Assembly: GCF_000768685.1 (NCBI RefSeq)
Contig: NZ_AVPK01000001.1
Span: 372,001 to 436,000, forward strand
Reading direction: 5' to 3'
DNA from: Knoellia subterranea KCTC 19937
GTDB taxonomy: Bacteria > Actinomycetota > Actinomycetes > Actinomycetales > Dermatophilaceae
DNA: 64,000 nt
Both the position numbers and the translations under genes were made by a program. The first letter of the stretch is position 1, and the number at the start of each line of letters is the position of its first letter. The notes beneath the pieces are model-generated. The model saw only the letters and a list, made by a program, of their open reading frames with translations, had not been told where the DNA came from and ran no database searches. Below are positions 28,545-38,664 of this stretch, piece by piece.

Positions 28545-29627
28545 TCAAGCGGCTGGCGTGACCGTCTGGGGCGGCTGTGCTGTGGCGAGCGTCCGGAAGA
28601 TCTGACGGCTGACGTAGCGCTTCAGGCAGCGGCGGATCTCCTTGTTGGTCTTGCCTTCGGCAAGGCGACGATCGAGGTAGGCGCGGGTTTCGGCGTAGGT
28701 GCGAATCCGGGTGAGCACGATCGTGTTCAGGGCTCGGTTGAGCTGGCGGTCGCCGCCGCGGTTGAGGCGGTGGCGGACGGTGTTGCCCGAGGATGCCGGG
28801 ATCGGCGCGGTGCCGGCGATCTGGGCGAAGGCGGCCTCGCTGCGGATCCTTCCGGGGTGGGACCAGACGGTTAACACGATCGCGGCCGTGATCGCTCCTA
28901 CGCCGTGGAGCTCAAGCAGTTCGGGCGCTTCGGCGGTCACCAGCTCGGTGAGGGTGGCACGGTTGTCGGCCAAGTCCTGGTCGAGGGCCAGCGTCCGCTT
29001 GGCAAGCCGTACGGCCTCGGCTCGTGCGGTGGCGGTGCCGACCGGTTCCTCGCGGCGCCGCCACCCGGCGATGGTGCTGATCTGGTGTGTGCTCAAGGCC
29101 TTGCGTGAGTCGACACCGAGGTCGTGGCTGCGCACCAGCGCGGTCAGCGCGTTGATGCACCGCACCCGCTCGACGTTGAGGTGCTCGCGTGCCACGGTCA
29201 GCACCTGCAGGGCCGTACGTGCTTGGCCTGCGCGGCGATCGCGCAGCATCGTCAACGGCAGCACCAAGGTTGAACGGGCGGCGAGCACCGCGTCGAGGGC
29301 GTCGGTCTTTCCCCGGCCTCGTTCGCGTCGCGGTGTCGGCGCCTCGACCACGCGGTACCCGGCGTCCTCGAGGACATCACCTAGAATCGCGCCGTAGGAA
29401 CCGGTTCCTTCAGCAGCGATCAGGACGCCGTCCAGGTCGCCATCGGTACGGCGGCCGATCCAGTCCCGGGCACGGCGCAGGCCAGCGGGAGTGGTCGGGA
29501 AGGTCGACTGGTCGAGCAGGGCGCCGCCGGAGGCAGCGACGATGGCGTAGCTGTGCGTCGCGGCATGGGTATCGACCCCGATGACGTAGCGGTAGTGGTC
29601 GGCCACGGTGGCAGGCAGACTGGACAT
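28545..29627 (-). CDS. IS110-family transposase
   Basis: A 360-residue DEDD recombinase. The RuvC-like domain shows YVIGVDTHAATHSYAI, LIAAEGTGSYG and RGKTDALDAVLAAR with the acidic residues. The C-terminal Transposase_20 domain includes LLELHGVGAITAAIVL, AAFAQIAGTAPIPASSG and the serine region NTVRHRLNRGGDRQLNRAL. The ATG has AGGAG eight bases upstream. The gene appears intact, so the element may be active. Confidence 0.93.
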   Translation of the reverse strand: MSSLPATVADHYRYVIGVDTHAATHSYAIVAASGGALLDQSTFPTTPAGLRRARDWIGRRTDGDLDGVLIAAEGTGSYGAILGDVLEDAGYRVVEAPTPRRERGRGKTDALDAVLAARSTLVLPLTMLRDRRAGQARTALQVLTVAREHLNVERVRCINALTALVRSHDLGVDSRKALSTHQISTIAGWRRREEPVGTATARAEAVRLAKRTLALDQDLADNRATLTELVTAEAPELLELHGVGAITAAIVLTVWSHPGRIRSEAAFAQIAGTAPIPASSGNTVRHRLNRGGDRQLNRALNTIVLTRIRTYAETRAYLDRRLAEGKTNKEIRRCLKRYVSRQIFRTLATAQPPQTVTPAA

Positions 29628-29747
29628 GCGATGTTCTCCTCACTGATCGGGATGGACGTCGTTGCCGGCGTCAGCCCGGGCGAGAAGTCACGACGAGGCG
29701 GGCCTGTAATGAGTCACACCGCCGGGACGGCAATCCCGACGGTCGAC
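29628..29747 (-). ncRNA. Candidate IS110 bridge RNA region
   Basis: This non-coding stretch lies between the proposed element end and the transposase start, where IS110-group elements encode a guide RNA. It contains a hairpin at 29719-29742 (9-bp stem with one G-U, 6-nt loop). I could not identify target or donor guide loops by eye, and 120 nt is short for known bridge RNAs. Confidence 0.35.
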
Positions 29748-29755
29748 ATGCTTCT

Positions 29756-29930
29756 GATCAAGCCATCGTTGTGGGCCAGGGTTGGCGCCGGCACCCCGCG
29801 CACGCTGGACAGATCCCGGGCAGACACCCCAAGGGGTCAGGCGGTTCAGGAGTCACAACGCACGCCGGGTGACCGGCGACAACCCTGCCAGCCAGCCCCA
29901 GGCCAGCCACGACGAAGACTTACAGGCGGT
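29756..29930. other. Gap between IS110 and the orphan immunity gene
   Basis: About 175 bases with no supported gene. It contains short CCCC/GGGG hairpins (CACCCCAAGGGGT) and no motif I recognise. It may be the old 5' flank of the IS3 element interrupted by IS110. Confidence 0.4.
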
Positions 29931-30227
29931 TCACTTGCCTCTGATCTCGACGGCTTCGCCTGAGTCGAGAAAGTCCTTGGCAATCTTGATCGCCATTTCT
30001 ACGGCAATAGCGTGACTTTTTGCTGTCGCCAGCAACTCCACGTCCTCAATGTCACCCACAAGAATGACCTGATACCGACGGCGGCGACGCACCAGGAAGT
30101 CCAGCCCGTTAACAACGCCGACCGCAATCTCCACGAGGGGGGCGAGGTCCACTCCCGCCAACGACACGCCATCGCTGGACAGCGGGGGTGGTTCCCGGGT
30201 GATGTCGATCCAACGGGTGTGTGCCAT
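29931..30227 (-). CDS. Candidate immunity protein for the orphan RHS tip
   Basis: A 98-residue soluble protein (MAHTRWIDITREPPPLSSDG ... EIRGK). Its ATG overlaps the TAA of the upstream toxin tip by one base (TAATG), typical of effector-immunity pairs. The sequence is mixed alpha/beta, with VRRRRRYQVILVGDIEDVELLATAKSHAIAVEMAIKIAKDFLDSG at the end. I recognise no family. A longer open frame upstream is a shadow of the toxin gene. Immunity is inferred from position alone. Confidence 0.6.
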   Translation of the reverse strand: MAHTRWIDITREPPPLSSDGVSLAGVDLAPLVEIAVGVVNGLDFLVRRRRRYQVILVGDIEDVELLATAKSHAIAVEMAIKIAKDFLDSGEAVEIRGK

Positions 30228-30779
30228 TACCTCATCCCTCGGTTCCAGCTGTGGCGATTCTGAGCGTATTTGTTCACCCAACTTCCGCTGCTCCCTGCGT
30301 AGGTAACTGCCCATCTGGTGGAGCGTCGGGACTCCCTCCAGAACTTTGATCGCGTGGATCGTCGGTGCCCACTGCGCCACGCTCGTCCGCCCCCGTACTT
30401 CAGGTATCGCGCGGCCCTCCCCATGCCGCCAGTCGCGATCGTCAACACACCATCGCGAGCCGAGGCACGCCAAGTGCGGCGCCACCCTCCCCCATTGCTG
30501 GCGCGTTGCTGGCTGCCCATTCCCCATGCCGCCGCACCCATGACAGCACAAGCGGCCCAGCCGACTCCAGGCACCATACAGCCCCCGGCCGCCGCAAGGG
30601 TTGCGATCGTTCCACGGTGACGCCAAGCCCACTTTCCAGCCCGCTTGGCCCACTTCTTCCAGCGTCCCCATTGGCCATCCAAATCGAACTGGTTGATGGG
30701 GTCGTTGGGGTAGGTGTAGGCGGTGTCGTTGCCTCCGGGGACGGAGTCGAGGCTGGTGAAGAGTCCTCGTGCCGCGTTG
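30227..30779 (-). pseudogene. Orphan RHS C-terminal toxin tip (silent cassette)
   Basis: Begins with a copy of the RHS core end ([20 protein letters not shown] ... FDLDG) and then diverges completely from the main toxin. The 150-residue tip starts QWGRWKKWAKRAGKWAWRHR, has a hydrophobic Gly/Ala stretch (TIATLAAAGGCMVPGVGWAACAVMGAAAWGMG), and finishes very basic with many Arg/Trp. There is no start codon or secretion signal of its own, so it should be silent unless recombined onto the main gene through the 105-bp repeat. The toxin activity is unknown; the hydrophobic segment could suggest membrane insertion. Confidence 0.7.
30675..30779. repeat. 105-bp repeat of the RHS core end (copy at 31662-31766)
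   Basis: The segment encoding [24 protein letters not shown] to FDLDG is present here and, about 90 percent identical by eye, at 31662-31766 in the main RHS gene, in direct orientation 987 bp apart. Recombination between them would delete the main tip plus its immunity gene and fuse the orphan tip in frame. Confidence 0.8.
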
Positions 30780-30798
30780 CCAATCGTGGATCCGGGTT

Positions 30799-31266
30799 TC
30801 AGACCTTCGCGTACACCCTCGATTGGGTTGGGTGAGGCAACAGGGGCGCAGTCATTCGCGACCATTGGGCGTCCTCCAACTGCTCCGGGGGCACATAGAG
30901 ATCGAGCGCCCATCGGCCTTCTACTTCCCCACAGGAAACCTGCACGGCACCAAATCGACTCCGAAGGGCGTCCTGGATGGCACTCTCACTCTTATCCATC
31001 AGAGCCTCGCACTCACTGCGGCTACTCACGCTGACGCTCGCCGATAGGCCACCTGTTGCATCATCACACGGCGTGGAGTATCTGACGCTCGATCGCGGGA
31101 CACTAGTTCGCGACAGAGCCACGTCGATGTCACGCGACCACGGCTCATAGATCTGTGCGCACGACTCCTGCTTGGCGCCGGAGCACGCCACAATTGTGGA
31201 TAGCGCAACAACGACTCCGACTGCCCATCCTATAAGGCAGCGGAGGCCGCTCCTATCGTCTGGCAT
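30799..31266 (-). CDS. Lipoprotein, candidate immunity to the main RHS tip
   Basis: A 155-residue protein starting [20 protein letters not shown], with a lipobox ending STIVAC and an acidic mature part ([40 protein letters not shown]). Its ATG lies 14 bases inside the 3' end of the RHS gene, so the two are translationally coupled. A membrane-anchored extracytoplasmic immunity protein would suggest that the tip acts at the envelope, or that neutralisation occurs on entry. I recognise no family. Base composition is lower in GC than the backbone. Confidence 0.65.
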   Translation of the reverse strand: MPDDRSGLRCLIGWAVGVVVALSTIVACSGAKQESCAQIYEPWSRDIDVALSRTSVPRSSVRYSTPCDDATGGLSASVSVSSRSECEALMDKSESAIQDALRSRFGAVQVSCGEVEGRWALDLYVPPEQLEDAQWSRMTAPLLPHPTQSRVYAKV

Positions 31267-34200
31267 AGTATCCCCTTCGAACATACAAGCCCACCAGGCT
31301 TTCGGCTCGACTTGACCAGGAGCGCGGCCTCCACCAAGTTGTGCTGAATACGGCTCGCCCGATCCCGCGGCCGTAGCTGTTATTCGCTTGGTCGCGCGCG
31401 CTGTCGCGCCGATCCCTAGTGCCGTGCTCATGAGCGTTTCCCCAGGAACGTGCAGCATTGGACCCAAGCATCAGGGTCAGCATCGCCTGCCAGTACATAT
31501 GCCTGTACGCCTCTTTGGCATTGCCTCCATACTTGAATTTCCGGTTGGTCTTCTTTGCGGCCAGCAGGCTCACGTAAACGTAAATTCCACATGCGATCCG
31601 ATTCGCCTTACACTTCGAGCGCTCCTTCTTATTCATTTTGAGTCCCTTGTAAGAGTATCTACCATCCAGATCGAACCTATTTACAGGGTCGCTGGGGTAG
31701 GTGTAGGCGGTGTCGTTGCCTCCGGGGACGGGGTCGAGGCTTGTGAAGAGTCCTCGTGCTGCGTTGTAGAACCGCACGCCCATGAGGGTGAGTCCGGCGG
31801 TGGCGGCGCTGGTGGCGCGTTGTTTGGCGCCGAGCCAGCCGTAGCCGAGGGGTCCGTCGACTTGGTCGGTGCTGCCGCTGTCGCTGGTGTTGTTGCCGTA
31901 TTCGTCGTAGGTGGCCCAGCCGGTGATCGCGGTCGCCGGTGTGGATGCTGTTTGGGCTGCGGGGATGTCGACGCTGGTGACGACGTCGCCGTGGGGGTTG
32001 GCCAGGGAGAGGTTGAGTCCGCCGTCGGCTGCGATGGTGGCGGACAGGTCGCCGCCGAGGGATTCGGTGAACCGGGTGGTGGAGGTGCTGGTGGGTGTCG
32101 TGACGTCGATCCAGGCGGGGTTGTCGGACTCGTCGGTGTACCGCCGTGTCGTCGTGGTCGTCCCGGTGGTTTGGACGGAGCGGCGCCCGTTCGCGTCGAG
32201 GGTGAACGTTGTTGAGGTGCCGCCTTGGGTGACGGTGCGGGGTTGGTCGTCGTCGAAGTAGCCGAGGGCGATGTTCCCGGCGGTGGGGTTGGGGGCGTCG
32301 GCGGCGGGGAGGGTGGTTTGCCGTCCGAACGTGTCGTAGACGTAGTTGCCCGTGGTGATGACGGGCCCGGTCCTGCTGGTGGTGGGCCGGTCGGCTGCGT
32401 CGTAGCCGGTAGTGGCCACGGTCGTGGTCGTGCCGGTGCTGGCGCAGTTGCCGTCGTCGCGGGTGGTGGTGGCGAGGTGGGTGCGGCGCCCGTTCTTGTC
32501 GAACGTGTACGCCCGGGTGGTGCAGGCTGCGACGAGTTCTCCTGTGGCGGGGTCCAGGGTCGAGGAGGCGTCGTCGACCTGGACGAGCCGCCCGGCGTGG
32601 TCGTACTGGTACTCCCGTCCGTAGGACGAGGCTGCGTCGACCTGCTCCGTCCACGGCTTGACGTCACCGAGGGTGGGAACCCCGGGCCCGTTGTCGAACG
32701 CGGCACCGGCGCCGGTGGCTTCGAACCTCACCCGACCGGCTGCGTCGTTGACGACCCCCCAGGTGAGCCACGGCTGGTTCTGTGTGACGGTGCCGTCCTC
32801 GTCCGTGACCTGGCCCCGGTACTGGAGCTGGGTGACCTCCCCGGCCTCGTCGTACGTGGTGGCTTGGGTGATGCCGCCGGGCAGCGACTGCTGCGTCAGA
32901 TTCCCGTCAGCGTCGTAGGTGGCGCCGTACGTGAGGGAGCCGGCGGTACCGCCCCGGGTGATCGTCAACGAGGTGGTGAGGCCGCGGCGCTCACCGGTGC
33001 CGTCGTACCCATACGTCGTCGTGCCCTTGGCGTCGGTGACGGTGGCGACGCGCCCGGCCGTGTCGTAGGTGGTGGTGACGGTGCCGGCGTCGCCGTTCTG
33101 CGTCTTGACGCGCCCCCACCGGTCGTACGTGGTCGTGGTGCGACCCGCAGTGTCGGCGTCGGTGCCGGCCACGTTGAGGTTGCCGGTGTAGGTGACGAGC
33201 CCGGTGGCGGTGTCGTACTTCGTGAACGAGCCGGGCCGGGCAGTCGCGGCGGACTGACCGGCAATGCCGGACGCGACCGTCTTGACCGTGACGGGCCGTT
33301 CGGCCGCGTCGTACGTCGTCGTGGTCGTGCGCGACGTGGCACCGGAGGTTTCGACCTCGAGGGTGGGCTTGAGCCACATCGAGTAGCCAGCGGTCCGGCT
33401 GTCCGGGAGGGCGGCCCCACCGGGTTGCGCGGCCGGGTAGGTGCGGCAGGTCAGCCCGGCCCATTCCGGCTTCCCGCCGCAGACCGCGTTCGGGGCGGCC
33501 TGGGCGGCGGCGGTATAGTACGCGGTCTTCGTCGTGCCCGCGTCGGACCCGCTGGACACGGGTTGACGGGTGTCGGTGACGCGGCCCATCGTGTCGTAGC
33601 GGGTGGTCTTGACGATGTTCCCGCTTGCCTCGCCGGGCATGACCGTGGTGACCCGGGACGCGGCACCAAGGGCCCACCCGTGGCCTTCAGTGGCGTCGGC
33701 ACTGTTGAGCTTGTCGTACACGGTCTGGGTCATCGAGAAGACTTCGAGGTCGGTCGCGTTCACGGATGCGGCGGAGTCGGTCACGCCGGTGGTTTCGGTG
33801 GTGGCCAGGGAGTACCGCTGGCTCGTGATTGGGTTGATCCCACTGTTGGGGGCGCCCTCGTCATAGACGGTGCGGGTGTGCGGTCGGGCCGTGACCCGGA
33901 CCTGCTCCCCCGGTGTCGTGGCCAAGGCGACTTCACGGGCCGGCCCGAACGTGTCGGTGACGCGGGACCCTGCCCCGAGGATGATCTCGCCGGCGGCGTT
34001 CTTCTCCTCGAGGTTGTACAGCGTCTGCGTGGACAGGGCGTCGACCTGCGCGTCCGACCAGGACGGGTTGGCTCTGGCCGCGGCGGTAGCGGAGGCGTCG
34101 AGGGCACGGATGACGTTGTCGTTGGCGTCGTAGTCGGTGGACGTGACCAGCCACGTCCCGCCGGCGCCGTAACTGGCGGTGTTGACGGTGTAGCCGAGGT

Positions 34201-35404
34201 CGTCGACGTAGGACAGGTCGGCGTACTGCCAGTTGCTGCCGGTCGGGGTGTCGGGGCCGGTGTAGTCCTGCCCGAAGACCGCGAACCCGGTCACGGGTGC
34301 TTTCGCCTGCCGGTACGCAGCCACAGCGTCGGACACCGTCGGCAAACCGGAGCCGGACGTCGGCGCGCCGTACACGTACCGGTTGGTGGTCACGTCGGCT
34401 CCGCCGGCGGTCGGGTTCTCCCGGGTCACCTTGGTCAGGCGGCCGCTGCTGTCGTAGGTCAGTTTCGTTGCGGCCATCGACGCGGAGGAGACGGACGCGA
34501 TCCGGGTCGTGGAGCCGGACCAGGTGTACGTCGTCCCCAGGCCGGAGCGAGGATCAGTGACCTTCACCAGGCGCCCGGACGTGTCGTACAGGTACTGCGC
34601 GACGATCGTCGCCTTCATCGACGACGATGCCGGATCCCACAACTGCGCGCTCACCTGCTTCACCCGCCCGATGTAGTCGCCCGGGACAGTGCCCGTCGCG
34701 GTCGTCGTCGTGGCGTAGGCGATGTCGAGGGCGCGGCACCCCCGAGCCAACACTCCAGAGATCGGGCAGTCCGTGTCGGCCACACCGACCGGGGTGGGCG
34801 CCACGATCCGGGTCACACGCCCCAGGCTGTCGTGGGCGTAACGGGTGCTCCCCGCGTCGGAGTCGGTGCGTGCCTGCCCCGGCTCAGTGATCGTGGCCGG
34901 CTTCCACACCGTGGCCGTCGTCGTGGAGGGTGCCGCGACCGGCTTCCACGTCGTGGCCGTCCCGTCCTCCTCCGTCAACGTCAGGACCGTGCCCGTGCCC
35001 GTCCCGGTGATCGTGAGCAGGGTCCCGGAGTTTTCCGTATCGTCGGTGCCAGCGACATACTTCTCGCTGCCGATGGGATAGGTGCGCTTCCCGGCCGAGT
35101 TCACATAGACCAGCGGTTCACCCTCCTCATCCATGAAGACCATGGAGCCGTCGATGCGGGTGTTGTCGACCACCGTCAGCCCAGCCAGCCCGGCCTCACC
35201 ACCGTCGAGGTTGGCGGTGAACCCGGGCCCGAACACCCCGGTGACCGGGTCCGAAGGCCAGTTCGCCAGCGTGCCGTCACCAGCGAACGACACGTGCGAG
35301 CGGGAGAGCGAAATGTCTCCCGTATAACCCGGGACGGACACATCGGTTCCGGACAGCGACACCTCACCGGTGTACTGAGCCACCTGCCCGACGCCGGCGT
35401 CAGC
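31253..35404 (-). pseudogene. RHS polymorphic toxin, C-terminal part after frameshift
   Basis: Continues the RHS protein in a different frame from its N-terminal part. It holds YD-repeats ([43 protein letters not shown]) across about 1200 residues that would form the RHS shell. The core end reads [20 protein letters not shown] ... DLDG. The tip of about 110 residues has [39 protein letters not shown] and [12 protein letters not shown], a pattern like DUF6973-type toxin domains (RHxxW, HE, DxxNNxxGR). The tip is AT-richer than the shell. It lacks its own start because of the frameshift near 35404. Confidence 0.8.
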
Positions 35405-38049
35405 ACCGGATACCCGGCACCGAACGCGTGCGGCAGACGCGTCACCGTCACCGGCGACTGCGACCACGTGCACTGCGTCCCAGCCGCGCCACCGCTGTAG
35501 GTGAAACACACCTGGACGTCCAGACGCACCGGGACGCGCGAGGGGATGTCCGCCGTCGCGTCCTTCTCCCGGACCGCAGAAGTCAGGTCGAACGTGGTCG
35601 CGTACACGGCCGGGCCACCCGCCTGCGGAAACGTCACCGTGCTCGACGCGGCGGCGCCGTCGGTCCAGCCCTGAGTTTCGTTGCCCGAGCCCGCGACGCG
35701 CCACTGCACCTTGCCGGAGACGGTGCTGGCACCACCCTTGGGTGCGCCACCCGCACCAACCCGGATCTTCCCCGAACTCGTCGTGCCGTCGGTGGGGACA
35801 GTCATCGACGCCGAACCCCAACCGAACCCGTGCGTGGTCGTGGTAGGCACCAGGGACCGACCCAAGGCGGTGACCTTGATCTCGTGATACCCACGCTGGG
35901 ACGGCAAGAACTGCCTGGTGTACTGGGCAGGCACGTTCGGATCGTTGGTGGTCTGGATCGTCTGCCGCGGCAGGGCCACCCCGTCCACGGTGATGTCGAG
36001 GTAGGCGGGAGTGAAGTAGTTGCTGGAGACTCCGTACGCCTTCACCGTGCACGTCACGGCCCCGGCCGGGTCCGTGTCGGTCCACACCCCCGAGGCGTAT
36101 CCGCGGTCACACACCACATTCGGGGCCGGCGGCGCCGACGTCTGCACATAGAACGACCGCCACGGCGACCATGTCCCGTTCCACAAACCCCGCTCGTCCT
36201 TGACCGCCGCGCGGGCGTAGTAGACCGGGATCCCCGGCGCGGGCGCGTTCTGCGCCAACTCGACCGGGACGACACACGTCGCGGGCTTCCCCGACTCCAC
36301 GAACGCCGATGCACACGACGTGACCTTGGTCGTGCCGCTGGTGTCCTTGTGCACCTCGAACGTCACCGACACCATGCTGCCGTCCGGGTCAGTCGCCGAC
36401 GACGACAACTTCGGGGTCGTGTCATTGACGAACGGGGAATGCGCAGAACCACCCGGCGGGATGTACGTGTTCGCGTCCGGCAGCGACGGCATCGCAGCTG
36501 GGTTCGGCTTCCGGTTGTACGTGTACGTGATGTACGGGTCCTGACTCGACTCCAGCGAGGAGAACTTCTTCCACCCGGACGAGTCCGTTTCCGACGCAGA
36601 CAACTTCAACGAACCACTCTGAAAACCCGTCCGGGTCCACCCCTGCACCACCGGCGTGATCGGCACCGAAATCCGCCCCGCGGCACACCCCGTCGCGCCC
36701 TTGGCAACCGACACCGACCCCGCCAACGCATACTGCGTCGGCTGATTCCCCCACGTCGTCGCCGTCGACGCCGAACCCGAATTGTGGGCATACACCGGCC
36801 TGGCCGTGCACGAGAACGAATGGAACTCATACAACGACAACGACGCCGAAACGACATCGACCCCCTGAATCGACCCCACCGGAAAGTTCAAATACGACCG
36901 GGCCACATCGCCGCCACCGTCATACGTCCCCACCCGCAACTCCGTCATCGACTGCGGAGCAGTCGAGTTCGCCCACGACGTCGACACAAACGTGTCAAAA
37001 CTCGTCGTGATGCTCGACCCGGTCGCGTACGTCGGATCAATCGTGATCGGCGCAACCCGCTCCGCAGAAGCCAGCCACTCCCGATCCGGCGTCACCGTCA
37101 ACACCGCCTGCCCCGGGTTCCTCTGCGCCACGGTCATCGCCACCGGCGACTCATTGACCCGGTTCCCCGACGCCGCGTCAACCTCGCCGTCCCACGCCAA
37201 CGGCGCCGCGAACGACGACACCACCACGCCCTTGCCGTCGACGAACGAGACACTCCCGTCCCGCTCCGCCCTCGCCGTCAAACCCTTCGTCTTCAACGGG
37301 AACGAGAACGACACCGGCTGCCCGCCGGCCTTTTCGAGCAGGGCGTCACGGGCCGCAAGGGTCTTGATCACGACATCGGACTCGAAACCGGTCCGGCGCG
37401 AATGCACCACAAAATCGACACCCGGCAGCACCTCCGGGTACGTCGCCGACTCACCCCTGAGAACCGGAGCAGGCAACACGCCCGGCCAGACGAGGCCGAC
37501 ACTGCGCCCCGACTTCTCGTCCACCTGAACCGCGTCCGTGCCGCCAACAGCCCTGCCGCCCTTGCCCGCCCCGGCGTTCTTGCCCGCCAGCGACAGCCCG
37601 CCGGGGTGGCCGACCGCACCGGCGGTGCCGTCGGACTTGGACTCCACATCAAGAGCGACGTTGACCCAGGCCGCGTTCTTCGGGTCCTTCGCCTTCGGAT
37701 CCCTGAACCGGATCGGGCCCTGATGCTGCTCAGTGGTCCACGTCCCATCCGGATTCACCCACGTCGACGACGACTCCGTCCGCAACTGCTCCACCTCGAC
37801 GCGCGAACCCTGCGCCCGCGCCGCCAACCGCGCCGACACCGCATCCGGACGCGAACTCACCGACCCAGCCGGAACCTTCACTGCCGGCGCCGCCGCCACC
37901 GTCCCCGACGGAGTCGCGTCCGAGATCGGCGCGATCGTCACCACAAGAGCCGCCGACGCGGCATACGCCACACCCCGCAACACCGGCCGCAACAGACCCC
38001 CGACATACAACCGGTCAAAGAAGCGCGAAGACGCCGAGGAAGCCGACAC
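35405..38049 (-). pseudogene. RHS polymorphic toxin, N-terminal part with DNRLRE domain
   Basis: About 880 residues from the GTG at 38049. A long signal peptide (RGVAYAASAALVVTIAPISD) is followed by a WapA-like N-region (VLPGVDFVVHSRRTGFESDV), a DNRLRE domain (MTELRVGTYDGGGDVARSYL with VQGWTRTGFQSGSLKLSA) and Ig-like linkers up to [11 protein letters not shown]. Restoring one G (GTGCTGAC to GTGGCTGAC) makes [18 protein letters not shown] and joins the next part, for about 2265 residues in total. Without it the frame stops at 35176. The frameshift may be real, phase-variable or a sequencing error. Confidence 0.82.
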
Positions 38050-38184
38050 GGCCCAACCCCTGAACTACGAACGACCCCCCAATAGGGCCAAGCAAGGAGA
38101 AGAGTGACAGGCGGCGTGCCGACGGCGCACCCTTTTGGGGATTTTCCTCACCTTTACTCTTCACGTGCTCCTACACGACGCGGT
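38050..38184. other. Gap upstream of the RHS gene
   Basis: 135 bases containing the RHS ribosome site region (AGGGG nine bases before the GTG) and presumably its promoter. It includes T-rich CCTTTTGGGGATTTTCC, unusual for this genome. No gene is seen. Confidence 0.5.
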
Positions 38185-38222
38185 TCACTCGAGGTCGGCG
38201 CGGGCCCTGGACACGACGTTGA
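38185..38222. repeat. Right copy of the 38-nt direct repeat
   Basis: The last 12 codons and stop of the intact TadG-like gene, matching 27659-27696 with three mismatches. Retention of the gene's 3' end at the boundary is the pattern left by integration into the end of a gene. Confidence 0.7.
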
Positions 38223-38664
38223 TTCGGACTCCGTCCGACACGAGCCACCCGATGAAGGGCACGTCGGCGACACCGGACATCCGGACGACGGCGAGCTCGC
38301 CGTCGGGGGTGCCCGTGGCGGCTCCGAGCCCCCATTGAGTCATTCCGCTGGGCAGCGGTCGGCTCGAGACGTACTCCGCTGCAGTCTCGCGGACCGAGGA
38401 GTTGCTCAGCGGGACGGCTCCACCGACACCTCCCCCGTATGCCGTGTCGTCCAGTGCGTTCGCGGCCGCCAGTGCCGCTCCGTCGGCGACGTCGAGGAGC
38501 TTCATCCGGGACAAGTGGACCGACGTCACGGCGATGACGCCGGTGATGAGCAGGATGCAGATCATGGAGAACACGAGGATGAGCAGCATCACGCGGCCTT
38601 CCTCATCGCGCTGAAATGCCCTGCGGGACAGGCGAGTTCGCACCCGCTGCCAGTGCGCCATCAT
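38185..38664 (-). CDS. TadG-like Flp pilus assembly protein
   Basis: A 159-residue membrane protein. The N-terminus is basic, then DEEGRVMLLILVFSMICILLITGVIAVTSVHLSRMKLLDVADGAALAAANAL, the TadE/G-like prepilin-type helix and the ADGAALAAA motif of TadG proteins. It is short compared with full TadG because the von Willebrand domain is absent. The ATG at 38664 overlaps the stop of the TadE gene (ATGA). Last gene of the tad operon. Confidence 0.8.
   Translation of the reverse strand: MMAHWQRVRTRLSRRAFQRDEEGRVMLLILVFSMICILLITGVIAVTSVHLSRMKLLDVADGAALAAANALDDTAYGGGVGGAVPLSNSSVRETAAEYVSSRPLPSGMTQWGLGAATGTPDGELAVVRMSGVADVPFIGWLVSDGVRINVVSRARADLE

Larger units (their letters stand above)
28529..29755 (-). 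mobile_element. IS110-family insertion sequence (first copy)
   Basis: The element contains one transposase gene (28545-29627). An 8-bp direct repeat ATGCTTCT lies at both proposed ends (28529-28536 and 29748-29755), giving a 1.22-kb unit, normal for IS110. There are no long terminal inverted repeats, as expected for this family. The non-coding part ahead of the transposase is about 120 nt, where IS110 elements encode their guide (bridge) RNA. The exact ends are inferred. Confidence 0.65.

Noticed and set aside
30227-30913. A 228-residue protein as a complete gene
   Set aside because: The N-terminal part before NAARGL is out-of-frame reading of the lipoprotein gene and has no ribosome site. 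Only the core-end repeat and tip are meaningful.
32225-38085. Long plus-strand open frames opposite the RHS gene
   Set aside because: They mirror the repeat structure of the RHS gene and are rich in Arg, Gly and Val. No domain is recognisable.
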